Source: an uncultured Prochlorococcus sp.
Lineage (GTDB): Bacteria; Cyanobacteriota; Cyanobacteriia; PCC-6307; Cyanobiaceae
NCBI RefSeq assembly: GCF_902626525.1
Contig: NZ_CACOFR010000012.1
Location: 1-44,455 of the forward strand
Direction of reading: 5' to 3'
Length of the DNA stretch: 44,455 nt
Shown here in pieces: positions 1-10,244 of the stretch (the stretch's first letter is position 1; the number at the start of each line of letters is the position of its first letter). The translations under genes and the position numbers were made by a program. The notes under the pieces are model-generated. The model saw nothing but the letters and a program-made list of their open reading frames with translations. It did not search any database and had not been told where the DNA came from.

Positions 1-2
1 TG

Positions 3-659
3 AAAAAGGAATTATCACATCGTTCTCATGAACTGAAAGCTCTTGGTTGGAATCAAGAAGACTTAACAAGATACGAAGATTTATGGGACTATAGTCAAAG
101 ATGGGGATTAATAAATTTAGAAAGAGAAGACAGACAGTTTTTAAAGAAAGCAGAAAAATTGCTACCAAAGATCCAAAATAAAAAAATATCCGTTAAAAAA
201 AATATTGAAGAAAAATCATATTATTTATGGTTAAATTTTTACCTCGATAAAATTAAATTTTTTAGTAATACTAATCTTCCAAAAAATAAACATGGTGTTT
301 GGACGCTCTTAATTGAAGAGGAAATGAAACTTCTTAAGGAATTACAACCAGTTATGGGGCTTCCAGATACTTTAAAAGCCAAGAATCTATTCGAAAATAG
401 AAAAAAACTCATAAATAAAGCTTTTAGTGAATTTGATGCTAAATACAACGATAAGGGTTTCAATTTTGATGAGGTTCTAAATAAATCCGAAAAAGATGTT
501 GTTAAAAATTGGAAATCAATTACTGAAAAAGATCCCGATGCTAATAAAAAATTTCCAATAATTGATTCTGCAAATATAGAGAAACTCAGATCTGTAATCA
601 AAGAAGATTTGAGTTTATATATGAAAGATAATTACCCTTCATTAAAAAAGGATTTATAA
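3..659 (+). CDS. Conserved hypothetical protein, 5'-partial
   Basis: The frame is open from the first bases of the window to a TAA at 657-659, so the N-terminus lies outside. An internal TTG at 159 gives a shorter reading, but the upstream part (motif DLWDYSQRWGLINLEREDR) looks like real protein, so the gene is called as running off the left edge. The visible 218 residues are charged, Lys/Glu-rich and mostly helical, with no membrane segment and no motif I recognise. A T-rich stretch follows (about 664-695) before metY on the same strand. Function unknown. Confidence 0.75.
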   Translation, partial: KKELSHRSHELKALGWNQEDLTRYEDLWDYSQRWGLINLEREDRQFLKKAEKLLPKIQNKKISVKKNIEEKSYYLWLNFYLDKIKFFSNTNLPKNKHGVWTLLIEEEMKLLKELQPVMGLPDTLKAKNLFENRKKLINKAFSEFDAKYNDKGFNFDEVLNKSEKDVVKNWKSITEKDPDANKKFPIIDSANIEKLRSVIKEDLSLYMKDNYPSLKKDL

Positions 660-715
660 ATATTTATCTTTTTTTTGTTTTTTTTTTGGACTTTTTTAAG
701 TTAAATAGATAATAG

Positions 716-2059
<1,344 letters not shown>

Positions 2060-2072
2060 GAAAGGAGATTTA

Positions 2073-2963
2073 TTGGCTTTAATAATTCCTAGTAACTATC
2101 ACAAGATTAGTGATGTTGAGAAAAATCATATATCTTGGATAGAACCAGAATTGGCAAAAAGACAGGATATACGCCCTCTTAGGATTGGTATTTTGAATAT
2201 CATGCCTCTTGGTAAGCAGTATGAATTTAACCTACTACATCCACTTGGTTTATCTCCTCTTCAAATTGAACCAGTTTGGATAAAGCTTAAAACTCACTCT
2301 TATAAAACATGGGATCTTAATCATCTAAATAATCTATACATAACTTGGGAAGAAGCAAATAATCCAGAACCGTTAGATGGAATCATTATTACTGGAGCAC
2401 CTATTGAGCACCTAGCGTTTGAGGATGTTAGGTATTGGGATGAATTTGTGAAAATTGTAAATGAAGCCAGAAATTCTTGTGCCAGTACTCTTGGATTATG
2501 TTGGGCTGGTTTTGCACTGGCTTATTTGGCAGGGGTTGATAAGAAAGTTTTTGATAGGAAATTATTTGGGGTATTCCCTTTAAAAAGTCTTGTTCCTGGA
2601 CATCCTTTGATGGGTACACAAGATGATGAATTTATTTGTCCTCAAAGTAGATTTGCAGGATTACCAGATTTGGAGATGGAGAAGGCCCAAAAAGAAGGTA
2701 AATTGAATTTGTTGGCTTATGGAGAAAATGTAGGATATACAATATTCGAATCTCATGATCAAAAACAATTTATGCACTTAGGTCATCCTGAATATACGGT
2801 GCATAGAATTATTAGTGAAATTGAAAGAGATAAAGAAAAGGGAGATGTTCCTCCTCCTGAAAATTTTGATTTAAATAGTTCAAAAACCGCTTGGAGATCT
2901 CATAGGAATTTGCTGTTTCAACAATGGCTTTGGTTTTGTTATCAACAAGTTAGTCTTAATTAA
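2073..2963 (+). CDS. metA: Homoserine O-acyltransferase (MetA family), probably acetyl-specific
   Basis: 296-residue MetA/HTS-family enzyme that activates homoserine for methionine synthesis. The catalytic cysteine is C143 in TLGLCWAGFALAYLAG; the His/Glu partners are H238 and E240 in MHLGHPEYTVH. The acyl-CoA specificity position lies in ITGAPIEHLAFEDV: here it is E112. In characterised members glutamate at this site goes with acetyl-CoA and glycine with succinyl-CoA, so O-acetylhomoserine is the expected product even though the family is usually named succinyltransferase. Start TTG at 2073 is set by a good AGGAG seven bases upstream. It is co-transcribed with metY and convergent with the SulP gene, 5 nt away. 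Confidence 0.92.
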   Translation: MALIIPSNYHKISDVEKNHISWIEPELAKRQDIRPLRIGILNIMPLGKQYEFNLLHPLGLSPLQIEPVWIKLKTHSYKTWDLNHLNNLYITWEEANNPEPLDGIIITGAPIEHLAFEDVRYWDEFVKIVNEARNSCASTLGLCWAGFALAYLAGVDKKVFDRKLFGVFPLKSLVPGHPLMGTQDDEFICPQSRFAGLPDLEMEKAQKEGKLNLLAYGENVGYTIFESHDQKQFMHLGHPEYTVHRIISEIERDKEKGDVPPPENFDLNSSKTAWRSHRNLLFQQWLWFCYQQVSLN

Positions 2964-2968
2964 TTTTT

Positions 2969-4534
2969 TTAATGAGCGCTTTCTACACCACCAAGTCTTT
3001 CAAATAAGTTAAGACTTTCTTTATTTAATCCCACAATTTCAACTTTAGAACCGCCATTCTGGAATTTTCTAATAATTTGCTCAAGAGCAACAACGCCACT
3101 TTGATCCCAAATATGAGCTAAAGACATATCAATCACAATATTTTCTGGATGTTCATGAATATCAAATCCTTGTAAAAAATAAATTTTACTTACAAAAAAT
3201 AATTGTCCTTTTACTTTATAAGTAGTCAAATTATTTTTTTTCGCTCTTGCAACAGTTATAACTTTTGCAACTTTTCTGCTGAAAAGAATTGCAGCTAATG
3301 CAACTCCTGCAATAACTCCAAGTGCAAGATTATGAGGTTTTGTAAGCATAGTAACTGAAAAAGTCATAAGCATGACTGCAGTATCGCTTTTAGGTATCTT
3401 TCTAATATTTTTTAATCCATTTATATCTGCCGTACTTATTGCGATCGTTATCATGATTGCTACTAAAGCAGCCATTGGTATTGCTCCAATCCAAGCCTTT
3501 AAAAGGATAATCATAATTAGTAGGGAAATACCTGAAGTGAGGGTTGATAATCTAGATTTACCACCATTTTCAGTATTCATTACAGATTGCCCAACTAAGG
3601 CACATCCTGCCATTCCACCAAATAAAGATGCCACTATATTTGCGATTCCCTGTCCTCTTGCTTCTTTATTTTTATTGGAACTTGTATCAGTTACGTCGTC
3701 TAATATATCTTGAGTTAAAAACGTTTCCATTAACCCTACAAGAGATATTGCAAGTGAGGTCGGTAAAATTACCCCTAATGTTTCAAGACTAAAAGGTACT
3801 TTCCCATTTTCTATTGATCCAAAAGGTAGAGAAATAGTTGGTAATCCATCAGGTAATTTACCCAAATCGCTAACTGTTGGGACATCTAGATTTAAGAATA
3901 TGCTTAAAAGAGTAATTACTACAATCGCGATAAGTTGAGATGGGACTACTTTTGTAATTTTTGGAAGCCCATAAATAATTACTAATCCTAGGGCTACAAG
4001 GATCCAAACTGCTGGAATCTGAGAGTTAATTGGATATTGACTTAGCGTTTGTTCAACTAATCCTTTTGATTCTTTAATACCTATTCCTAACTGAGGTAGT
4101 TGTGCTTGAAATATTAAAAGTGCCAGTGCATTTACAAATCCACTTAATACGCCTGTTGGGACGAATCGCATTTGGTAGGCAAGTCTTAAATATCCCCAAA
4201 GAATTTGGAAAATTCCAGTTAATATTCCAGCTGCAATAAGATATGAAACCCCTAATCCAGGAGCTTGTGATTCTCCATAAGCAACAAGTCCAGTCATCAA
4301 AAGAGCTGTTGAACCTGTGGCTGAAGTAATCATCCCTCTTCTTCCACCAACAATCGCAATTGTTATAGATAAGCAAAATGCACCAAAAAGGCCAACCTTA
4401 GGATCTACACCCGCTATACCGGAAAAAGCAATTGCTTCTGGGATCATTGCAAAAGCAACAACTAAGCCAGAGAGAATATTTGACTTTGGATCATCTAACC
4501 AATTTTTAGATAAATATCTTGAGAAATTTGACAT
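2969..4534 (-). CDS. SulP family anion transporter with STAS domain
   Basis: 521 residues: about 10-12 hydrophobic helices (residues ~20-415) followed by a C-terminal STAS domain (~430-515, core IVIDMSLAHIWDQSGVVAL). The N-terminal GLVVAFAMIPEAIAFSGIAG is the SulP signature region. Family members move sulfate, or bicarbonate with sodium (BicA) in cyanobacteria. The sequence alone does not decide; sulfate would suit the neighbouring methionine genes, bicarbonate would suit carbon concentration. ATG start at 4534. It lies 30 nt downstream of the FAD oxidoreductase gene on the same strand and may be read from the same promoter. Confidence 0.9.
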   Translation of the reverse strand: MSNFSRYLSKNWLDDPKSNILSGLVVAFAMIPEAIAFSGIAGVDPKVGLFGAFCLSITIAIVGGRRGMITSATGSTALLMTGLVAYGESQAPGLGVSYLIAAGILTGIFQILWGYLRLAYQMRFVPTGVLSGFVNALALLIFQAQLPQLGIGIKESKGLVEQTLSQYPINSQIPAVWILVALGLVIIYGLPKITKVVPSQLIAIVVITLLSIFLNLDVPTVSDLGKLPDGLPTISLPFGSIENGKVPFSLETLGVILPTSLAISLVGLMETFLTQDILDDVTDTSSNKNKEARGQGIANIVASLFGGMAGCALVGQSVMNTENGGKSRLSTLTSGISLLIMIILLKAWIGAIPMAALVAIMITIAISTADINGLKNIRKIPKSDTAVMLMTFSVTMLTKPHNLALGVIAGVALAAILFSRKVAKVITVARAKKNNLTTYKVKGQLFFVSKIYFLQGFDIHEHPENIVIDMSLAHIWDQSGVVALEQIIRKFQNGGSKVEIVGLNKESLNLFERLGGVESAH

Positions 4535-4564
4535 TGTAAGTTTCTTTATAATTAAAAAGTTACC

Positions 4565-5845
4565 TCATAAAGGAGGCAAAATACATTGTGGGTCAAAAAT
4601 ATTCTTTAAAGTTTTTAATTCATTCATTCTTCCTCCAAAAGCTAAAGAAAGTTCTTCCTTATGAGAATTCAAATGATTATGCAATTGGGCCAAGTGAATA
4701 TTTGGATAAAACCTTTTTAGGTTACTCCAAGATTTATAAATCCAATCCATAGCAACTTCTTTTTCTTGAAGATCATTTTTTTTCCATGATGCATATATCC
4801 ATGGTTTCCAAGTGCTTTTTCTGTGAACAAAAAAGCTTGAGCCATGATTTGACTTTTTAGTTTTGCAACCTAGTTGTTGAGAAGCGACATAACAGGAATT
4901 ATTTGGTTTATTGTTCATTATTTCATTCAAACAATTGATAAAAATTGGGATATCATTTTTTAAATCTTCTCCAAGAAGACTAATTACTTCAGAATGGTTA
5001 TTTGAATTCATCTTATATAAATTCAGTTCCTTTGGGAAGAAATTTATATTGTTAAAGTTCTTATAAAAATTTTTTTCTAGAGTAGGAAATTTGTCTAGAA
5101 GCATTAAGTATTCTTCTGTTCTTTTATCCTCTAAATTATTTTTGAGTTCAGCAAAAACATATATGTATATTTTTTGAGCATAAATCCATTGAAGACTAAT
5201 ATTTTCAGGAAATTCCTCTGATAGTTTTATTATTTCTGAAAGTTCATTTAGATTTACAAATCCTTCAATAACCTTAATTGGATTAGATTGGATAGTTTTA
5301 AGTTCTATTTCGGTGATGATTGAGAAGAAGGCTGCTGCGCCTTTAATTGCCTCCCATATCAATTGTTTTTCTGGATTAATTTGATTGTTTTTTAAAGAGA
5401 TAAATGAGCCATTACCCAAGAAACCTTTTATTGATTCAATATTATCAATGGCTAATCCGTAGGATCTACTAAGTGGGCTTACTCCACCAGTAAGTATGTA
5501 TCCTGCTCCGGGAAGTTTAGAAAGTCCTATTGGAAAACTTCGATTATGTTTTTGTAAATAATTTATTAAATCCCCCATTATTACTCCACCTCCAATTTTC
5601 ACTAAATTGCTTTCTCTATCGAGGTGAATATTGCTGTAATTTTTTCTTAGATCAAGAGTTGTAAAACCATCTTTTGCACAGCTAGAAGTTGTACCTCCAC
5701 TACATACGCAAAGGTGCTCGAAATCTTTTTTAGAATTGTTATATGCATTAAATAATGAATCATCAACTTCATAAATTAATTCTTTAAAATTTGCGTCCTT
5801 TGAGTTAATGTTTGGAATTTCAAGAAAGTTATTATTTTTTATCAC
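4565..5845 (-). CDS. FAD-binding (PCMH-type) oxidoreductase
   Basis: 426-residue flavoprotein of the FAD_binding_4/GlcD type. The FAD domain occupies about residues 40-190: SGGTTSSCAKDGFTTLDLR, then VKIGGGVIMGDL and the PGAGYILTGGVSPLSRSYG stretch that cradles the isoalloxazine in this fold. The C-terminus ends NIFDPQCILPPL, the usual closing motif of the family's substrate domain. No signal peptide. The substrate cannot be read from the sequence. It starts at ATG 5845, divergently from the CbiX-type chelatase gene (47 nt between start codons), and is followed by the SulP gene. Confidence 0.8.
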   Translation of the reverse strand: MIKNNNFLEIPNINSKDANFKELIYEVDDSLFNAYNNSKKDFEHLCVCSGGTTSSCAKDGFTTLDLRKNYSNIHLDRESNLVKIGGGVIMGDLINYLQKHNRSFPIGLSKLPGAGYILTGGVSPLSRSYGLAIDNIESIKGFLGNGSFISLKNNQINPEKQLIWEAIKGAAAFFSIITEIELKTIQSNPIKVIEGFVNLNELSEIIKLSEEFPENISLQWIYAQKIYIYVFAELKNNLEDKRTEEYLMLLDKFPTLEKNFYKNFNNINFFPKELNLYKMNSNNHSEVISLLGEDLKNDIPIFINCLNEIMNNKPNNSCYVASQQLGCKTKKSNHGSSFFVHRKSTWKPWIYASWKKNDLQEKEVAMDWIYKSWSNLKRFYPNIHLAQLHNHLNSHKEELSLAFGGRMNELKTLKNIFDPQCILPPL

Positions 5846-5892
5846 TACTAAATATTCTTATTTACTATTATGTTATAAGTAATAACTTAATT

Positions 5893-7032
5893 TTGGATAA
5901 CTTAGATTCGAAGTTAAATAATCAAATCGCCATTCTTATCTGTGGACACGGTAGTAGAAACAAATTAGCCATTACCGAATTTCAAGAATTAACTAAGCTT
6001 ATTCAAAAAAGATATCCCAACATTTTAGTTGAATACGGATTTTTGGAATTTGCTAAACCTTCACTTGTTGATGCTTTAGATAAGTTAAAAAACAATTCCA
6101 TAAAAAAAGTAATCGCAATACCTGCAATGCTTTTTGCTGCTGGCCATGTAAAGAATGATATACCTAGCTTGCTTATGCATTATTCAAGTAAAAAAGACAT
6201 TGAAATAGTTTATGGAAGAGAGTTAGGGATTAATAATTTCATGATCAGTGCAGCTTGTGAGAGAGTGAAAGATGTATTTAAACAAAATAATTCTCTTAAA
6301 CCTGAAGAATCATTATTGGTTGTTGTTGGGAGAGGTTCTTCTGACCCTGATGCGAATTCCAACGTCACAAAAATTACTAGAATGATAGTAGAGGGAATTG
6401 GTTTGGGGTGGGGAGAAACAGTTTTTTCAGGTGTAACTTTCCCTCTTGTTGAACCTGGTTTAAAAAATGTTGTCAGACTTGGTTTTAAGAATATAATTAT
6501 TTTCCCTTATTTTCTTTTCTCAGGAGTTCTTGTTACACGAATTAAAAGGCAGAGTGATTTAGTTGCGATTAATAATCCACATATTTCATTTATACATGCA
6601 AAATATCTTTCTTCACAATCTTATGTGGTTGACACTTTTGTAGAAAGGATTGAAGAGATTCTGAATAATGAAGGCAAAAATTTTATGAATTGCTCCACTT
6701 GTAAATATAGGTCAAATTTATTTGGTTTTGAAAAAGAAGTCGGATTGGTTCAAGAAAGCCATCATGATCACGTTGAGGGGTTGGGTATAAGCTGTGATTT
6801 ATGTGATCCTGAATGTAATGGTGCTTGTGAAATACAAAATCAAATCCAAACCCCTAATCAAATTGAACCAAATTTATTTAAAGAAAATTATCTAGAACAT
6901 GATCATGAGGGAGGTCATAATCATCATCACGATCATAGTATTTATCCAAATTCAAAACATCCTTTAGGGCCTGTCACGCTTCGCTTGCTTAAAGAACATC
7001 AAATCTTAAGAAATTCCGTTGAAAATAGCTGA
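5893..7032 (+). CDS. Sirohydrochlorin (cobalto/ferro)chelatase, long CbiX/SirB type
   Basis: About 379 residues if translation begins at TTG 5893 (DNLDSKLNNQIAILICGHGS); the longer frame from 5812 overlaps the divergent flavoprotein gene and adds no recognisable domain. Two CbiX repeats are visible: the first opens with LICGHGSRNK, the second with VVVGRGSSDPDAN, each supplying the metal-handling His/Arg region of class II chelatases. The C-terminus has MNCSTCK, matching the MXCXXC motif that carries a 4Fe-4S centre in the long CbiX of Bacillus megaterium, then a further four-cysteine patch (SCDLCDPECNGAC) and a His-rich stretch (EHDHEGGHNHHHDHS). It should insert cobalt or iron into sirohydrochlorin for siroheme or corrinoid synthesis. 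Confidence 0.85.
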   Translation: MDNLDSKLNNQIAILICGHGSRNKLAITEFQELTKLIQKRYPNILVEYGFLEFAKPSLVDALDKLKNNSIKKVIAIPAMLFAAGHVKNDIPSLLMHYSSKKDIEIVYGRELGINNFMISAACERVKDVFKQNNSLKPEESLLVVVGRGSSDPDANSNVTKITRMIVEGIGLGWGETVFSGVTFPLVEPGLKNVVRLGFKNIIIFPYFLFSGVLVTRIKRQSDLVAINNPHISFIHAKYLSSQSYVVDTFVERIEEILNNEGKNFMNCSTCKYRSNLFGFEKEVGLVQESHHDHVEGLGISCDLCDPECNGACEIQNQIQTPNQIEPNLFKENYLEHDHEGGHNHHHDHSIYPNSKHPLGPVTLRLLKEHQILRNSVENS

Positions 7033-7381
7033 ATCACCTGTCTCTTTCTTAGTCAAGTCTCAATAGACTCAGTATATATAAGTATTGCTTATCTAATACT
7101 AAGGAATAATATATAGCCTTCTTTTCCACAAATTTTTAAAAGTTTTCCACGTCCAACTCCACATAGGATTAGAAATGCCAGTATTTTTTATAAAAAACAG
7201 GACATCAACATTATTGTTGACTTTTTTTCTATATTTTTCCAATTTACTAATTTAAAAAAACACATTTTAAAAAATCAATTTATTACTTGAGTCTCATTTG
7301 ATAGTATAAAAAGTTGCTTAATAAAATTTTTTTGACTTTTTTAAAAAAAAACATGATGATGATTGGGGAAAAAATAAAGTT
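7033..7381. other. Intergenic region, AT-rich, upstream of DUF2811 gene
   Basis: No convincing frame on either strand. It contains long A and T runs (for example 7254-7262 and 7343-7351) and ends in a GGGG ribosome-binding-like sequence before ATG 7382. The region probably carries the promoter and leader of the DUF2811 gene; no box is clear enough to mark. Confidence 0.5.
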
Positions 7382-7639
7382 ATGAATCAAATCAGTCAAA
7401 CAAAACTATCCGATGTGAAACCTGAGGAATGTACTCCAAATAAAATATCTCTAGAAACAGAGCTCTCAGAGACTTTATATACAACAATGAAAGATTTTGT
7501 ATTAAGTAACCCTACTTGGGATCAATATAAACTTATAAATTCTGCACTAGCTACTTTCCTTGTCCAAAACGGATGTACTGATGATTCTGTTTCAGAGATC
7601 TATTTAAATCAATTATTTACTCCTTCTAAGTCTTTTTAA
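7382..7639 (+). CDS. DUF2811 family cyanobacterial protein
   Basis: 85 residues. From residue ~20 it matches my memory of the DUF2811 pattern: ISLETELSETLYTTMKDF, then PTWDQYKLINSALATFLVQ, then NG and YLNQLF. Family members are small soluble helical proteins confined to cyanobacteria and of unknown role. The ATG start has a purine-rich GGGGAAAA upstream. Its last 14 bases overlap the 3' end of the convergent GMC oxidoreductase gene. Confidence 0.75.
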   Translation: MNQISQTKLSDVKPEECTPNKISLETELSETLYTTMKDFVLSNPTWDQYKLINSALATFLVQNGCTDDSVSEIYLNQLFTPSKSF

Positions 7640-9266
7640 TATTTAAACAAGCCCTTCTAGTTACTGCCATCATAGTTAAAGTAGGGCTTTGCCATGAAGA
7701 AGTTGGCCAGCAAGCACCATCAAGTACAAGTACATTTTTGCATCTCCATATTTTATTAAACTTATCAACTACGCTATCTTCTTCACTACTTCCCATTGGA
7801 GCGCCTCCGACTTCATGAATATAATATCCTGGAGGAGGAGGACTATCTGAAAGCGCTATCAAATTTTTTGTGAATATTCTTCCTAATGGAATATTTATAA
7901 GTTCATCAATATTTTTTATTTCACCATTTGCAGCCTCTATAGATTTTCTTATTGTATTTTCCATATGTTTAGACATATTTAATTCATTATCGCTCCATTC
8001 GAAATCAATGTGGGGGATAGGAACTCCCCATCTATCGGTTTTTTTTGAGAGAGAAACTGAGTTTTTCTCTCTAGGGAGGACTTCACCATGAGCGATAAGA
8101 AACCCAATAGATGAGTTTGGATCTTTTTGCAAAAATTTAGGTATACCTAATCTATCGATTGCTCCCCAGATGCCGTAACCTCTAAGGAATCTGAGGTTGT
8201 CAATTTTTGGTAAATTTGTCCCAAATGGAATGAAGAAGCTACCTGCTCCGGAAAGATCGGGAGAATTATCTAATGGCTTTATTGAGTTTTTTGCTTTTGG
8301 GACTGAAAAAAATCTACAGATAGATATATGATCCATTAGGTATTTTCCTAATCTCTCAGAATTATCTTTAAAACCTAAGGAATTTGATTTATATTCTGAG
8401 TTAAGTAGTATCCTTAATGTTGAAATTGTTGATGCGCAAAGGAGAATTAAATCACAATTTAATACCTCTTTATGCCCATTTGCCAAGTTTATTATGGTTA
8501 GTCTTGATGCAAGCTCAGTCAATTTGTTAATCTCAAAAGACTCTACTAGGTGATTAGAAATTATTTGTACATTCCCTGTATTTAAAGCCTTTTTCAAAGT
8601 GCTTCCTATACTCGACGATTTTGGCCATTGTTTTTCTTTTATGGATGAATTTCGGTCAAATCCTCTTGACTGTATAAAAGGGTAGTTTAATTTTGACTTT
8701 ACTTTGCGGCCAAAAATATTTTCGTTTTCTGTAAGAGGTATTTCACCTATATATTTACCGTTTGGAACTTCTTTGATACCATCTTTTCGTCCATAAATTC
8801 CACAGAAATTTTCAACAAAATCATAGTGAGGGCAAAGATCATTGTATGAAATAGGCCAGTTAGGTCCAAATCCATCTTTTTTAGCGGGATGAAAGTCTTC
8901 TGCAGAAAATCTTAATGTGATACCTCCCCAGGTTAATGATCTCCCTCCAATTTGTTTACCCTGAGTCCATAGGAAAGGTTTACTCTCTTGGAATTCATAA
9001 GGATGATTTAATTCATTTGAATATAAATCAGGATTATTTTTCCAATAACCAGGATGTTGACATTGAATGGAATGTTTTTTTGTTAGAACTCCTGATAATC
9101 TTTTTATGGTGCTTTTTGGCTCAGAATTGCAAGCTTCAAGTCTTTTAATTTTTGGTCCTGCTTCTATTACTAAAACTTTTATACCCTGTTCGGCTAATGT
9201 AAGTGCTGCTATTCCCCCTGTGGCGCCAGAACCAACGACAATAGCATCATAAGGATTTATATCCAA
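7626..9266 (-). CDS. GMC family FAD-dependent oxidoreductase
   Basis: 546 residues. The N-terminal Rossmann FAD motif is VVGSGATGGIAAL (residues 10-22), followed by the acidic VLVIEAGP. GRSLTWGG is the second FAD contact. The C-terminal domain has HEVGGAPMG, where GMC enzymes carry the active-site histidine, and the closing block LDGACWPTSSWQSPTLTMMA. GMC enzymes oxidise alcohols, sugars or choline-like substrates; which one here is not readable. No signal peptide is evident. A second, diverged GMC gene lies at 31985-33553 beside the terminal oxidase, so the two probably serve different donors. Confidence 0.88.
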   Translation of the reverse strand: MDINPYDAIVVGSGATGGIAALTLAEQGIKVLVIEAGPKIKRLEACNSEPKSTIKRLSGVLTKKHSIQCQHPGYWKNNPDLYSNELNHPYEFQESKPFLWTQGKQIGGRSLTWGGITLRFSAEDFHPAKKDGFGPNWPISYNDLCPHYDFVENFCGIYGRKDGIKEVPNGKYIGEIPLTENENIFGRKVKSKLNYPFIQSRGFDRNSSIKEKQWPKSSSIGSTLKKALNTGNVQIISNHLVESFEINKLTELASRLTIINLANGHKEVLNCDLILLCASTISTLRILLNSEYKSNSLGFKDNSERLGKYLMDHISICRFFSVPKAKNSIKPLDNSPDLSGAGSFFIPFGTNLPKIDNLRFLRGYGIWGAIDRLGIPKFLQKDPNSSIGFLIAHGEVLPREKNSVSLSKKTDRWGVPIPHIDFEWSDNELNMSKHMENTIRKSIEAANGEIKNIDELINIPLGRIFTKNLIALSDSPPPPGYYIHEVGGAPMGSSEEDSVVDKFNKIWRCKNVLVLDGACWPTSSWQSPTLTMMAVTRRACLNIKKT

Positions 9267-9374
9267 AATCTATTTTTTATTTGAAATTTCAATAAATATA
9301 GCATTCAGTAAATTATTAATTTCTACATTACGGCTTAAGAAGTTAGAATTTTATTGAAACTTTATTCAAGACAA

Positions 9375-9848
9375 ATGAAATTTATAATTTTAACTGCTTT
9401 ATTGATTGTTTTAATCTTTCCTTCTAGAAGCTTTGCAGCATTAGATTATGGTAAACAATCCTTGTTGGGAGCTGATTTTTCAGGTTCTGATTTAAAAGGA
9501 GCAACTTTCTATTTAACTGATTTACAAGATGCAAATTTATCAGAGTGTGATCTTCAAAATGCGACTCTGTATGGAGCCAAATTGAAAGATACTAATTTAA
9601 GTAATTCGAATTTAAGAGAAGTAACTCTAGATTCTGCTGTTCTAGATGGTACAGATTTATCAAATACTAATTTAGAGGATTCTTTTGCATATAGTACACA
9701 GTTTGAAAATGTAAAAATACAAGGTGCAGACTTCACAAACGTTTTCTTACCTAAAGATGTTGTTAGAAAATTTTGTGAAGATGCTTCTGGCACTAATCCA
9801 TTTACAAATAGAGAAACCCGGGAAACTTTAGATTGCGATTATATTTAA
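9375..9848 (+). CDS. Exported pentapeptide-repeat protein
   Basis: About 157 residues from ATG 9375 (a TTG seven codons earlier at 9354 is possible). A signal peptide (MKFIILTALLIVLIFPSRSFA) is followed by about 60 residues of pentapeptide repeats with the A(D/N)LxX beat: LLGADFSGSDLKGATF, ANLSECDLQNATL. These fold as a right-handed quadrilateral beta-helix. The C-terminus (DVVRKFCEDASGTNP ... ETLDCDYI) has two cysteines that could form a disulfide. It resembles thylakoid-lumen pentapeptide proteins of cyanobacteria; location in lumen or periplasm is inferred. It is convergent with the next gene, one base apart. Confidence 0.8.
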   Translation: MKFIILTALLIVLIFPSRSFAALDYGKQSLLGADFSGSDLKGATFYLTDLQDANLSECDLQNATLYGAKLKDTNLSNSNLREVTLDSAVLDGTDLSNTNLEDSFAYSTQFENVKIQGADFTNVFLPKDVVRKFCEDASGTNPFTNRETRETLDCDYI

Positions 9849-9849
9849 T

Positions 9850-10242
9850 TCATGCACAAAGAAGTTCTTTTTTTATTTTTCTTTGTTTATAAAGTGATCT
9901 TCCAACAGGCCATCCTAGAGTACATAAATGTCTTATTAAAGAGCTAGAGTATTTGAAATAAAGATTGTCTGAATATTTGAATCCAAGTTCTTTTAAAGTG
10001 TTTACTAACAAAAATAGATTTTTATTGTTTCCTTTTTTTAATTCCAATAAAATTAACGTATCACTTGATAATTTATTTTCTAGAACTCTTATATTTTCAG
10101 CAAAACCTAAGTTAAGTGAATTGAACTCTTCAGAATAAAGAGTATAAATTATTCCATTTTTGAATTTTTCTGTAGAAGTATCTACATTAAAAGCCGATGA
10201 TATTAATGTTTGGTCCCGTTTAATGATTTTTCGGTTATTCAT
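9850..10242 (-). CDS. Hypothetical protein, possible degenerate GIY-YIG-like domain
   Basis: 130 residues, soluble. The stretch NGIIYTLYSEEFNSLNLGF could be read as a GIY-YIG nuclease core (G-I-Y-x-L ... x-x-G-F), and the spacing to the following helical part fits loosely. The usual catalytic Arg/Glu are not clear, so nuclease activity is not claimed. The C-terminus contains RHLCTLGWPVGRSLYKQRK. It starts 2 nt after the stop of the upstream gene (10245-10742), so the two are one transcript. Confidence 0.6.
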   Translation of the reverse strand: MNNRKIIKRDQTLISSAFNVDTSTEKFKNGIIYTLYSEEFNSLNLGFAENIRVLENKLSSDTLILLELKKGNNKNLFLLVNTLKELGFKYSDNLYFKYSSSLIRHLCTLGWPVGRSLYKQRKIKKELLCA

Positions 10243-10244
10243 AA

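Noticed and set aside
5812-5892. N-terminal extension of the CbiX-like protein
   Set aside because: It would overlap the divergent flavoprotein gene and encodes only a Tyr/Leu-rich stretch; the TTG at 5893 directly precedes the conserved domain.
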